Shown piece after piece: positions 48,992-59,100 of a stretch of DNA of 64,000 bases (position 1 is its first letter; every line of letters begins with the position of its first letter). The notes under the pieces were generated by a model, which was not told the origin of the DNA, ran no database searches, and saw only the letters and a list, made by a program, of their open reading frames with translations. This DNA is from Odontesthes bonariensis (Eukaryota > Chordata > Actinopteri > Atheriniformes > Atherinopsidae). The position numbers were made by a program, and so were the translations under genes. The stretch spans positions 8,233,536 through 8,297,535 of the forward strand of contig NC_134524.1 of the NCBI RefSeq assembly GCF_027942865.1, in the 5' to 3' direction.

Positions 48992-51900
48992 TTATCTTCT
49001 GTGCCATATGGGTATGGAGGTTTGTCTGGGAGCCACACCATCGCTGCAGGGGATGAAGTAGGAGCTCGTCCTCAGGCACTCAGGAGTGAGCTTCAGGCAC
49101 ACGAAGCAGAACTCCACCTGGCAGCGAGGACAGATGATGTTCTTGCAGCCCGTCTTGTCGTGCTCCACCTTGTAACTGCAGGTGGGACAGGCCCGGATAG
49201 AGGGACAGTCGGAGACCCCCTGCACCTGAGTGAGGGCGCTGGTCTTGCAGGTCCTGAGGAGTTCAAGGTCTTGGTTGACGCAGCCATCGTTGTCGCAGCG
49301 ATCAGAGCGTGGAGCCGTACCTTTCCACGGCTTCAAACACTGCCAGCAGAACTGGTACAGTTTCTTCTTGTCTGCCGTGCACACCGTGCACTGAACACAG
49401 AGGTTAGTCAGGTCCTCTCTTTCAACGTGAGATTTGCAACCAGGACACTATCACAAAACAAGCAAACAAACAAAACAAAGTTAAGCCCGGGGCGGTCGGT
49501 GGCGTAGTGGGTTGAGCAGGCGCCCCATGTACAGAGGCTACAGTCCTCGCTGCAGCTGGCCCCGGTTCGAGTCCCACATCGGACGACCCTTTGCTGCATG
49601 TCATTCCCCCTCTCTCTGCCCCTGCTTCCTGTCTCTCTTCAAATATCCTGCCCATTAAAGGCATAAAAATCCCCAAAAAAGAATAATAATAAAAAAGAAA
49701 AGTTAATTCTCCAGGAAATCTGCTCCTTTCTATTTGATTTTTTTCTTTATTTGATAAGATTCTAACAGTACTGCAGTAAATGCAGCACGGGTGCAGGACC
49801 TGGTGCCAGTTTTCCAGCGCTAAATGACTGCACTTACCTTTTTACTCTCATCCAGGACTGTTTGTTCACAGTTTGTGCCACAGTGATAAAACAGCTGCCA
49901 TATAAGGTGGCAGCCTGATCATCGGGATTAATAGAAGGACGAAAACAGCCATCAAACCAATGATTAATGCGGGACACTTACGGTTTTAAAGTCGCAGTAC
50001 TCAGTGGCAGCCAGGCGGGCGATTTTCTGTTCAAAGTCGTGCATTTCTTCAGCTGTCAGCACCGCCAGCCGACGCACCTCTGCATAAGACCACACAGCTC
50101 CACACTGTTGCACGGTGCCTTCCTTTAAAGCGGGGCACTTGAATTTGTATCGGCCCTGAAAATTTAAGATGACATTGGCATTATATTGCCAGTTAAAGAT
50201 AAAATGGAACTGGTTAGGGATACTGAGCACCTGTTACAGGTAGATAACAGTGAAACTGAATCAAAACAGGTCCCATAAAGCTGAGGGGCCTTTTTGCTTT
50301 GTGATATGATACATATCTATATCTATATAGCTATAATACATGCCCACCTTAAAACGACCGAATGAAAATCTTTTAACTTTGTTGTTCACAGTAAGAGGAA
50401 TTTGACAGAAAGATAAACTGATTTATTTATCGAGTGCCATTAAAATAATTGATGCCCTCAGAGCAGAAGAATGCTGTGAAAATCTAGAAAAGCATTTCTG
50501 GGTGGCAGTTAACAGGGACAGTGGATGCCAGTTTGAGGGCTAGAAAACCAAGATAACTCTCTCAAATTTCTAGAAATTAAAGGCCTCCATTGATCGTAAA
50601 AACACCCTCAGGAAGACAACGCTGAAGTTGGCCTCCGATTCGCAAATTAAAGGGAAGGGCATAAAGGGCCATTTCACTGCATTTTTTGCATTTTGATCGA
50701 CAGAACCAAGGTCCTGTATGGACACTACAATAGTTACACTGCTCAAATCTGGATGGAATTATTTTAAAGAGGTTGTAGATTCATTAAAACCTTTTTTGGG
50801 ATTTGTGAAACCTTTGTCTGATTTGTGAAAATGCAGAATAGGGCCATTTCACTGCTTTTTTGCATTCTGATCACCCTGAACTGGGTCCTGTATAGAAACT
50901 ACAATAGTTAGACTGCTCAAATCTGGATGGAATTATTCTAAAGAGGCTATAGATTCATTAAAACCTTGTCTGGGATTTGTGAAACCTTTTTCTGATTTGT
51001 GAAAATGCAGAACAGGGCCTTTTCACTGCATTTTTGGTAGGTTTCAATGAATCTACAACCTCTTTAGAATAATTCCATCCAGATTTGAGCAGTGTAACTA
51101 TTGTAGTTTCCATATAGGACCTTGTTTTGGTCAATCAAAATGCAGTGAAATGGCCCTTTATGCCCACCCCTTTCATTCGCGAATCGGATGCCAACTTCAG
51201 CGTCGTCTCAGGAAGGTTGAGCAAATTCTGAGGTGGTTGAACTTCTACACAAGTCTAAGATATTTTAAACACAAGTCATGTGGACTGATGAAGTTGAAAA
51301 TGAGCAAATGTATGTTGAATACTGACCCAAACTGAAACTGAAACATTAATATAAGGAGACAATTAAAATAGTGAAGAAATATCTCGTTTTAGCACTACAA
51401 AACCACTGAAAAACTTTTGCATTCCACTGTGCACAGTATAAAAATGATCTGACCTCTCTAAAAAGGAGAGAAAGGGATCAAACTTGCTTTAGTTTGGATA
51501 ATTAAACCCTCAACAAAAGGTGCTGTGACATGTAAGATTCGGTAGGCCTATAAAAAATAACCCTCTACATGGGAACAGTGGCGTGAGTAAGTCAAATGTA
51601 GGACAGCACCTGATCCAGCAGGCTACGACACCACCCAGTCAGAGACTCCGGGGTGACAGCATGGCCGCAGGACATCTCTGCCCGGAGGCACCTGTCTCCT
51701 TCCTCGGACGCTGAGAAGCACAGCAAAAAGAGCAGACATTGAACGCAACACTTGCCTTCCATCACCAGAAACAGTGAAAAAAAAAAAAAGTCTTCGTGCA
51801 CATATTTCTTTTACAACATGACACATGAAGGTTCTTAAATAGCTTTAAATATGCACTCATCATGACAGGAGAACGTCTGAAAGTAACCAGCACGAACTGG

Positions 51901-52040
51901 TTAGCTACAAAATCTCGGAACATTTCGATTCGGTAGTTTGAGCGCTTACGCAGCGGATCCAGATCATCGGGTCTGTTGACGAACTTCAACGTGGTGTCAT
52001 TTGGGTCATATCTTTTCTCGTCCTGACCCTGTGTGCTCAT
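48992..52040 (-). CDS. RBR4: full-length RBR-type E3 ubiquitin ligase
   Basis: Four coding exons on the minus strand: 52040-51950, 51710-51610, 50155-49982 and 49447-48992 (822 nt, 273 aa), all GT/AG and in frame. Residues 1-31 form a short N-terminus (MSTQGQDEKRYDPNDTTLKF). The RING1-like part spans about 38-82 (C38, SCGH at 44-47, WC58, KC71, C82). The IBR begins C118-x4-C123 and includes CTVC and FCWQC. RING2 is near 209-235, with ACPTC and the predicted thioester cysteine C223 in DKTGC. Likely role: accepts ubiquitin or the neighbouring Ubl from an E2 and transfers it to substrates. It is transcribed head-to-head with Ubl5 and has an ISRE 97 bp upstream. RING2 reads CPTCSYK against CPTCGYK in the copies. 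I know no standard symbol for this fish family. Confidence 0.85.
50649..51173. mobile_element. Whole palindromic MITE in RBR4 intron 2
   Basis: Left arm attaaagggaagggcataaagg and right arm ctttatgcccacccctttcatt are complementary, and several internal segments (for example the tagaataattccatccag region near 51060) are inverted copies of the left half. Related copies lie in all Ubl intron 1 sequences. Units 1-3 retain only the left part of this element. Confidence 0.7.
51174..51609. other. RBR4 intron 2, remaining part
   Basis: Intronic sequence between the MITE and exon 2. I see no gene or repeat that I can name. Confidence 0.5.
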
Positions 52041-52137
52041 TTTGGATCTGAACAGCTCTTCTGCTCTCCGTGGACGATCCTTCTCTCTGCTCGCTCACCG
52101 GGGAATGCGCGCTGCGGCGCATAGATGTGTTTTTAGC

Positions 52138-52147
52138 TTTCAGTTTC
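52138..52147 (-). promoter_or_regulatory. Perfect ISRE upstream of RBR4
   Basis: TTTCAGTTTC on +, that is GAAACTGAAA on the RBR4 strand, inside AGAAACTGAAAGC. This matches the interferon-stimulated response element GAAANNGAAA bound by ISGF3/IRFs. It lies 97 bp upstream of the RBR4 start codon. Confidence 0.65.
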
Positions 52148-52658
52148 TTACTCATATGACTGCAACCCCTTTGTTCCTTTTTACCGAACACAAACATGTA
52201 TATTTATTATTGCTACATATTCATTTAAAACATTCCAATGAAGTTAGTAGATCAGCTGTAGTTCATCTTTATATTAAGAAATGATCTGTCGATTGCTTTT
52301 ACTGAAACAACCAGAAGAAACAGCCGGTAAACATCCTAGTTACTTACTGCTGGTAAACACGGTTATTTCCAGGAATCGTCAGCACAGTTGGCATGCAAAT
52401 AATTAAAAAAGCAAAACACACCCTGGCCATATTGTTTTCGCTCAGCCGCCTCTGTTTTGTTCACATATACTTTAATATGCATAACTCCCTTAATAAACTC
52501 AGTGCTGAAAACTTTTATTTCTGCACTGTGTTGTTACAGATTTTAATAAGTTGATTATCTAATAAAATCACATAAAAAAAAGATTTGTTTTTTTTAAAAG
52601 TAGAGCTTGTTCTTGTTAAAAAAAAAAAAGACAATATCCAAATGGAGTGGTTGGAATA

Positions 52659-52685
52659 ACAACAACAACAACAACAACAACAATA
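52659..52685 (+). repeat. AAC microsatellite
   Basis: Eight or so aac/caa repeats followed by an A-rich stretch, about 160 bp upstream of Ubl5. Confidence 0.85.
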
Positions 52686-52726
52686 AAAAAAATAGATGAC
52701 TTCAAAGATGCTAATAGGCTACTGGT

Positions 52727-52736
52727 GAAAGTGAAA
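52727..52736 (+). promoter_or_regulatory. Perfect ISRE upstream of Ubl5
   Basis: GAAAGTGAAA, followed by GT, in the context ctggtGAAAGTGAAAGT. It is 103 bp before the Ubl5 start codon and in the Ubl5 orientation. It fits the GAAANNGAAA interferon response consensus. Confidence 0.7.
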
Positions 52737-52839
52737 GTATTCTGCGTCCTCTCTGACGTCAGAGCCCGCGCCCCTTCCCAAACGCCAACGTCCTGCGGGA
52801 GCTTCAGAGCGGCAGAAGGAGCGCAGCAAGCGGGACGAC

Positions 52840-55211
52840 ATGGGGAAAATCTACCAGGTGGAAGTTTATGGGCTGAGAGGGGAGAGGATGCTGGTCGACC
52901 TGTGCAACACCGAAGAGCAAATGCAGAAAATGACGGTGCTGCAGCTGAAGGAAAAAATAGCCCAGAGGATGCCGGACGGGGCAGGTAAACGCACCGAGAC
53001 ACGATGGAGACTTAAATCATTTAAAATGCAGCCATTTGACGAACATAAGTATTCGGCAACTTCCTATTTGTTTGATCTATTTTATATCGACGTATGAAGA
53101 GCAAAACAGGTGATCAGCTGATCAACTTTGACACGAAGGCGTGTTTTCAGTGTTGAACTCTAAAGTAGTTTGTTTAGACGAGGCTGTGTCGAAGTTCATG
53201 CTGTAAGCTCAAAGTGCAGCTGAAACAAACTGCATTTATATAGCATTTCAAGTACAAAAATGTATACAAAGGTGAGATGTAAACAACACTGAGTGAAAAT
53301 ATCCAAGCAGAGAGCCAATAGCCAACCTGCGTTCAGTGTTGTAAATGTTCAGTGGAGTAAATAATTAAATTTTATTCTATTCCCGCTGTCACAGTTTTTA
53401 GTGACAACATATCTCACTCTGCAGGTTTAGCTTTAAGGATGGAAAGTATTTGAACTCTACAATGAAATGAAAGTAACTTCACAATTTGAAGATTTAAGTT
53501 TCAGTTTAATTGTTTTTATATGACGCAGCACTGCAAGAATAAGCTTTATACTATCCACCAGAGGCGGTCCTGGCTAGATTTACGCCCTGGGCGAACCCCC
53601 CCCCCCCCCCCCAAAAAAAAAAGTGTTGGTCATCTTACTTTAAAAAAGTAATTAGTTACAGTTAAAAATTACTTCTCCCAAAAATTAATTGAGTTAGTAA
53701 CTCAGTTACCGCATTGTTACTCAGCAAAGTAACTGTGACGTTGTTTTTCATGTTCTATACGCTATTACGTTCTATAACATCTTTAACATCAAAGATGTTT
53801 ATATTAACTGACTGAAGAATAAAAACACTATAAGTATTGTAGAACATTTGGTATTTATTTGAACTCAATAGATTGCAGCCTGCCATGTTAGCATGTGTTA
53901 ATGTGAGGTGCTTCATAATATTCGAGTTGCTCGAGGCAGACGTGGATAAAGTCTTTTTTCCTGGGCATAGCGTGTATGTTACATACACATTCTTGCCTTT
54001 AATTTCAATGAGCGAGAAGTAGTGCCGGTACTTCCAGTTAGAGAACGCTACCTTTGAATTTCCCTGGCTCTTTGCCATTGTTGCTGTCTTGTTGTGTTTG
54101 GCAGTCAGAGCGTGCAGCGAGATAGCTTGAGCAGGGCATGATCCGGCCACCCAGCCAATCATCATCGCATTTGCAATGTGGTCATCATCCCCACCCCTGC
54201 TGATGTGACCCGACACCTTGGGCTTCATTCAACCAAATTGTAGTAATGCGCCACTTCACATTCTCAGCAACGGCGTTGCAACAATGGGAAAAGTAATTAA
54301 TTAGATTAGTCGTTATTGAAAAAAAATAATGCCGTTAGTAACGCCGTTATACTCTAACGCCGTTATTTCCAACACTGGCCACCAACACAACAACATATTA
54401 TATTATTTGTATTATTTTATCATCTATAATCTTAAATACAAAAAGGTACAAAAAAAACCCCAGAGAAAACACGATAAATAAATGAAATACAGTATATAAA
54501 TATCAATGACAAATTCTTAAATAACCTAAAAATCCTAAAAAATAACCGTTAACCAATGTCTTGAAATACTGGTGATGGCAACTTCTTCCGTCCAACTCAT
54601 TCCTGGGGAAAACAAAGTCAGCAGGTGCCTCACTTGGTCCTCTGCAAACCAGATGTGTCCGAATTCTGTCAGTCAGAACTGCAGGCCAATTAGCAGGGTC
54701 AGGAGACAGAAGCTCATCCTCAGGCACAGGTGGGATTTTTGGTTGAGGCATTTCTAATAAAGAGAAAATGGTATCGTCATTAGTATACATGTTATTTACA
54801 GCATTTATAGCATTTACAAAAGTAAAGAATTATGCAAAAAACACACATAAACACCACACATAAACACCTGAGGAGTCCTGCAAGGAATATGAGGCTGAGG
54901 CTGAGGTAGATGGCTCCAGGACCATCCCTGAAGAGGCCTGTGTGGCTGCAGGAAAGAATCTTCTCCTAAATCTGTACTAATGGATTCTACATATAACAGA
55001 ACAATCAATCTCTTTGGGTGTATTTGAATCCGTTTGATTCTTCTCACCTTTATGTGTGTTTGTTTGTTCGTGGACAGGAACGGATCAAATGCGGCTGATC
55101 TTCACAGACAAGATGCTGGATGGAGGCTCAAGCTTGCTGTCTGAATATGGAATCCAGCACATGTCTGTCATCCAGATTGTGATTAAGGTCCCTGGAGGAC
55201 TGACGGCATAA
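52840..55211 (+). CDS. Ubl5: single-domain ubiquitin-like protein ending in GG-LTA
   Basis: Exons 52840-52984 and 55078-55211 (279 nt, 92 aa), phase 1 junction with GTAAAC donor and acaggaa acceptor. MGKIYQVEVYGLRGERMLVD, then MTVLQLKEKIAQ, then DQMRLIFTDKMLDGG, LLSEYGIQHMSVIQIVIKVPGG and LTA stop. It aligns over the whole ubiquitin fold, including the LIF strand and the C-terminal Gly-Gly (88-89). Only three residues must be removed to expose the glycines. It lacks the 36-nt middle exon and the 33-aa tail of Ubl1-4, with which it shares the LCN(S/T)EE and MTVLQLK segments, so it is the likely outparalogue or ancestor. Polyadenylation signal at 55344-55349. ISRE upstream. Intron 1 contains two hAT relics. 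Confidence 0.85.
53559..54760 (-). mobile_element. hAT transposon relic in Ubl5 intron 1 (outer element)
   Basis: Starts CAGAGGCGGTCCTGGC at 53559, a hAT-like end. A minus-strand fragment (54750-54560) reads LLSPDPANWPAVLTDRIRTH, then LVCRGPSEAPADFVFP, matching the N-terminal TTF-type region of hAT transposases related to zinc finger MYM-type proteins. The right end was not found. It is interrupted by a second hAT element. A C17/A10 tract lies at 53596-53622. Confidence 0.6.
53623..54378 (-). mobile_element. Nested hAT relic with BED finger
   Basis: Ends gtgttggtc and ccaacactgg, with characteristic gtaattagttac/taacgccgttat flanks. The minus-strand frame 54228-53755 includes KNVYVTYTLCPGKKTLSTS and IMKHLTLTHAN, a BED-type finger. 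No catalytic region. It lies inside the outer element. Confidence 0.65.
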
Positions 55212-55343
55212 CCGAGACCACCCACACCTTCTGCTGCTGCCGCCGCTGCCTCCTGCGATGGCTCACGAAGACGCTGTTCATAACTGTCTAACCTTGTAAT
55301 AATCCTTTCAGTGTTTTAAATGTCTGTTTCTGAAGTTGCTCCA

Positions 55344-55349
55344 AATAAA
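55344..55349 (+). terminator. Ubl5 polyadenylation signal
   Basis: AATAAA 133 bp after the Ubl5 stop codon, followed by an A/T-rich stretch. Confidence 0.7.
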
Positions 55350-55956
55350 AAAGTTTTTATTCGGAACACATTGCATTAAAAAGCCTTTATTCAACTTAAA
55401 CCACGTGAACAGGACATCAAGATAAATATGAAGGAACAGGTCATAATAGAGGACCATCATGGACCCCCCAGAAGTCTGTCACAAAATAAAGAGCACAAAT
55501 TATCTCAGATATAAGAGCTCATTCAATTTAGGACTCACATTAAGATGAATATTTCAGTGCTGCAGCAGGCAAACCGTCTTTCTATGTTGTGTTGGCAATA
55601 TTATATAAGTGGGTTTTATTTATGAAATGTGGCAATGGAGAAAGTTTCTTATTAAAGGTAATGCAGTGCTGCAAATGTTGTGTTCAAATCTAGCAAAAAA
55701 ATTAGACACAACACAATATACCTATATAATCATACAATGTGGGAAATTTCAGGTATTGGTCTCAGTCGAACATAAAGATGAATATGTATTTATATGTTAT
55801 GTTGAATCTACATTTGACTGTAAATTAAGGAAAAGGCAGGCCTATGTGGCCTTCTGCAATGATCACTGACGTGAAGCCATTTTGCTTTAATAGGAACTGT
55901 CGGTCCTCCGACACCCCGTGAATGCAGCCTTCTTGCTTGTTTGCTTGATAGGATGC
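55350..55956. other. Ubl5-USP intergenic region
   Basis: No recognised gene. An open frame at 55609-55869 (86 codons) has no family resemblance, no good start context and ends just before the USP promoter. I leave it unannotated. Confidence 0.5.
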
Positions 55957-55966
55957 GAAAGAGAAA
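55957..55966 (+). promoter_or_regulatory. Perfect ISRE upstream of USP
   Basis: GAAAGAGAAA followed by GT, in the gene's orientation, just before the presumed 5' noncoding exon of USP (donor at 56043) and about 220 bp upstream of the start codon. Confidence 0.65.
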
Positions 55967-56042
55967 GTATGAGAATTAGTTTCAACAGCATTGAATAGCT
56001 CGTTCCTAAACGTTTTCTTTAAAGTGTGGATCTCAACCGAAG

Positions 56043-56132
56043 GTAGGTGCGTGTTTACACGTTTTCCTGGTATTTCTTTTTGATTCTTATATGCAATTTG
56101 ACAGTTTGTCTCCTTTTTTTTGTTACTGTCAG
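56043..56132 (+). other. Intron in the USP 5' untranslated region
   Basis: ACCGAAG|GTAGGT donor and a pyrimidine-rich TTACTGTCAG| acceptor bracket 90 bp between the ISRE and the start codon, implying a noncoding first exon ending at 56042. Confidence 0.55.
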
Positions 56133-56185
56133 GGTTGTAGAAGTGGACTGACCGTCAGAAAGGAGTCTACATGAACGTGTAGGAA

Positions 56186-59100
56186 ATGGTCGACAGCATG
56201 TCTACAACGTTTACAGCTGATCCAGGTGGGTACAAGCTGGGGAGCGGTTTTGTGCCGACATAAGCAACCCTGACCACGATAAGCGACGCACCGGGAACGC
56301 GCTTAGGAAGGTTTTTAAAGGCAGGCCGATGTGAAAACAATGACCTTTGTATTTAATCGATTAAAAGTCGTGAGAACCCTTAAGAACAAAACTGCTCATA
56401 AAGATCTTGGGTCGAGTTCCGTTTGCCCTCAAGCTCCGCGTGAAAAGTCATCCTAAAGATGCGCGCGCTCGCTGAAAACTTTTTTTTTTTTTTTTTTAAG
56501 AATATGAAAGCAGGTTGAAAACTTTGTGAAAGAAACGGACTTTTTACATGCATTTACATGCATACAATGCATTTTACATTCTGAACAAACAGCTGTCTTC
56601 AGCTGTGACAGATAAAGTAATGAACACTACACTTATACTTTACTAATACTAGCACACAATACTTTAAGAGTTTTCTCTTTCAACACAGCCTTTATGAGGA
56701 AATGTGTACTCATACAAACAAATATTGTCCTGCTTAAACATGTCAAATCCTTGTTCCTGATCATATGTCGCTTTTTCAAGATATTGTCTTCTATTGTCTT
56801 CCTCCCTCACAATAAATAAGTGTAGAATTTCGAATCCTTCTTTTTGTCCATTAAATCAGGGTGAACTCATCTTGATGGCTGGGAATACACTATTAGATAT
56901 ATACTGTCCCCCCTTTGTTTAGATGGACTTGAGGTTCACTCATCTATCAAATTCATCCAGTTGACTTGTTACCTCTCCAGTTATTAATCCTGAAGTTTTC
57001 GTACTCCTATGACCTAATTTATTCATTAGTCGTGATGAAAAATGAGAATTTAAGCTAAAAAAACATTAGTAAAAGTAGTATTTTCGACTCTTTAACACGA
57101 AATTTCAATCTTTAGCTCTCTGGACCCCAATAAACGGGTTTCACATTCTGTCATGAGAGCAAAACAAGGTGCTGAAATGGTCTGAAAAGTTGCCAAATCT
57201 GGCAGCAAAATCATTAAGTTAGCAACACCGGCAGCGTCAATTCTTCTCTCTCTACACCAAAACTTTGTAAGTTTAAAATATTAGTTTTTAGCTTAGCTTG
57301 TGAAAATGTGAAAACATGTGGCATAAGAACCTGTGAAAAGTGTGAAATTATGTGGGCTATAGTCATGTGTCAAAGGTTATTATTGCACAATATCTTTTAA
57401 TTTATCTGGACTGTTGCTTGTTTTTAAATTCATTCAAATAATTTTATTTGTTTCTCTTTATATTCTTTTATGTATTCTTAATGCTTTTATTTTATGTAAA
57501 GCACTTTGAATTGTTTTGTACATGAAATGTGCTATACAAATACATTTTATTTTATTTTATTTTATTTTATTTTATTTTATTTTATTTTATTTTATTTTAT
57601 TTTATTTTATTTTATTTTATTTTATTAAAGACAACAACCTGAACACAACCTGAAGACAACAGGATGCACCTGAACACAGTTTGGGGCTAAGGTTGAAGGA
57701 GGATAGATATTTTAATTTTCAAAGTTATTACAGGTTATTACACACACTGATCATATGAAGAGAATTTACACATTTTTTTAAAATCCTCCAGCAGCTCATA
57801 GAGAATATCACGGCTTGATCAACCACGGAGCAACATGCTACCTGAACAGCGTGCTGCAGGTGCTGTTCATGACCAAAGACTTCAGAGAAGCTGTGCAAAG
57901 GTTTGTTCTTTCCAGATTTACTGGAAACTACTTATATACTATATTTAATTCAGATCAGGCTTACACTTCACTTTTTGGATGGCTAATGGCTGCTATTTCT
58001 TCAGGTTTGCCAATGACGATCCAAGGGGTGAATCTATTGATCGAAATCTTAAAGACCTGTTTGAGAATTTACTGAAACAGACAACATCCACACGTGAAAT
58101 ATTGACGACCCTGCGCATCGACAGAGGTACAGTATGAGCATGCAGAACAATCACTTCTTTACTAAACTTTTTATAAATCAAAGGATTTTATGTGAAAGTT
58201 ACATTGACGAATGAAATTATATCTAGAGGTGTTACAGCAGTCATTTGACGATAAAACTCTTTAAGTATTTATCATAGTGGGTAATTGTGAGGTACATAGG
58301 TATGATTTTTATTCTGCCTGTTTCCTCAGTGTATGAACAGTGTGATGCTGCAGAATACTTTGAGAGGATTTTAAAGCTGACCAGTCCCAAAGCAGCGAAG
58401 GTAAATACTAAATCAGTATCGTAGAGGAAACTTGAGGTAAATTGATTGAAAAATCCCACTTATTCGGAGGCCTCTGTGCACTTGTTATCAGATCTTTCAT
58501 GGTAAGTTGAGCCACACGACCACCTGTTCTAGATGCAAGTCAGAGACTTACAGAGATGGGCGATTCTGGCATCTTCCTCTTGGACTGGTGGATTCCAGCG
58601 CCGGAGACTACAGTGTGGTGAGGGTGTTTATGTTTATGCATTCAGCAGACGCTTTTATCCAAAGCGACTGACAAATGAGGATATACACGGCCTAAAATGA
58701 ACATTTTCATACATGAAAAGGACCAAGAGGAGGAAATTGGGATTTGTACTTTATATACTTGCTGTGGATCTCTCTAAATCCAAACATGAAACTTTAAATG
58801 GTGAACTTTAAATTACCTTTATCAAGCTATCAAGAAATGATTGGATTGCTGTGCTGGGCATTCTGCAGCAACCCAGATGTCAGTGTTAGCAGTGAGGAAG
58901 CTTTGTGTCACCTGGTCTTTAGGTGCTGATTGCGTCACCTGCCATTTATCTTTTAATTTACTTCTCATTATATATTCTCTAGGTTTTTCTTTGTTTTCTG
59001 TTGGGCGTAGTTCTTTTCCTTTTCCTTGACAGCCAGTCTTTTGGTCTCTGTTACTTTCTGTAAATAAGTTTATTATTAAAGCCAGCGAAAATCATCTCCA

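Larger units (their letters stand above)
39569..50790. repeat. Tandem duplication unit 4, joined to the full RBR gene
   Basis: Fourth copy. Similarity to units 1-3 runs to about 50790, inside a palindromic MITE in RBR intron 2. Beyond that point unit 4 continues into the rest of the MITE and the RBR 5' exons, whereas units 1-3 continue into a 2.9 kb spacer. Unit 4 is therefore the only unit with a complete RBR gene. Confidence 0.85.
52041..52839. promoter_or_regulatory. Divergent promoter region between RBR4 and Ubl5
   Basis: 799 bp separate the start codons of two oppositely transcribed genes of one pathway. Each side has its own perfect ISRE about 100 bp from the start codon. An AAC microsatellite (52659-52685) and an A-rich tract lie between them. 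A shared bidirectional regulatory region is likely. Confidence 0.6.

Noticed and set aside
49838-49894. Possible extra 57-nt in-frame RBR exon (LFYHCGTNCEQTVLDESKK) with a GTAAGT donor, repeated in all units
   Set aside because: Leaving it out gives C-x4-C (CDFKTC), the canonical IBR start. Including it breaks that spacing, and its acceptor has a poor pyrimidine tract. It could still be a minor isoform.
52840-55211. Ubl5 as ISG15
   Set aside because: Fish ISG15 has two tandem ubiquitin domains. This has one, so I do not use that symbol despite the ISRE.
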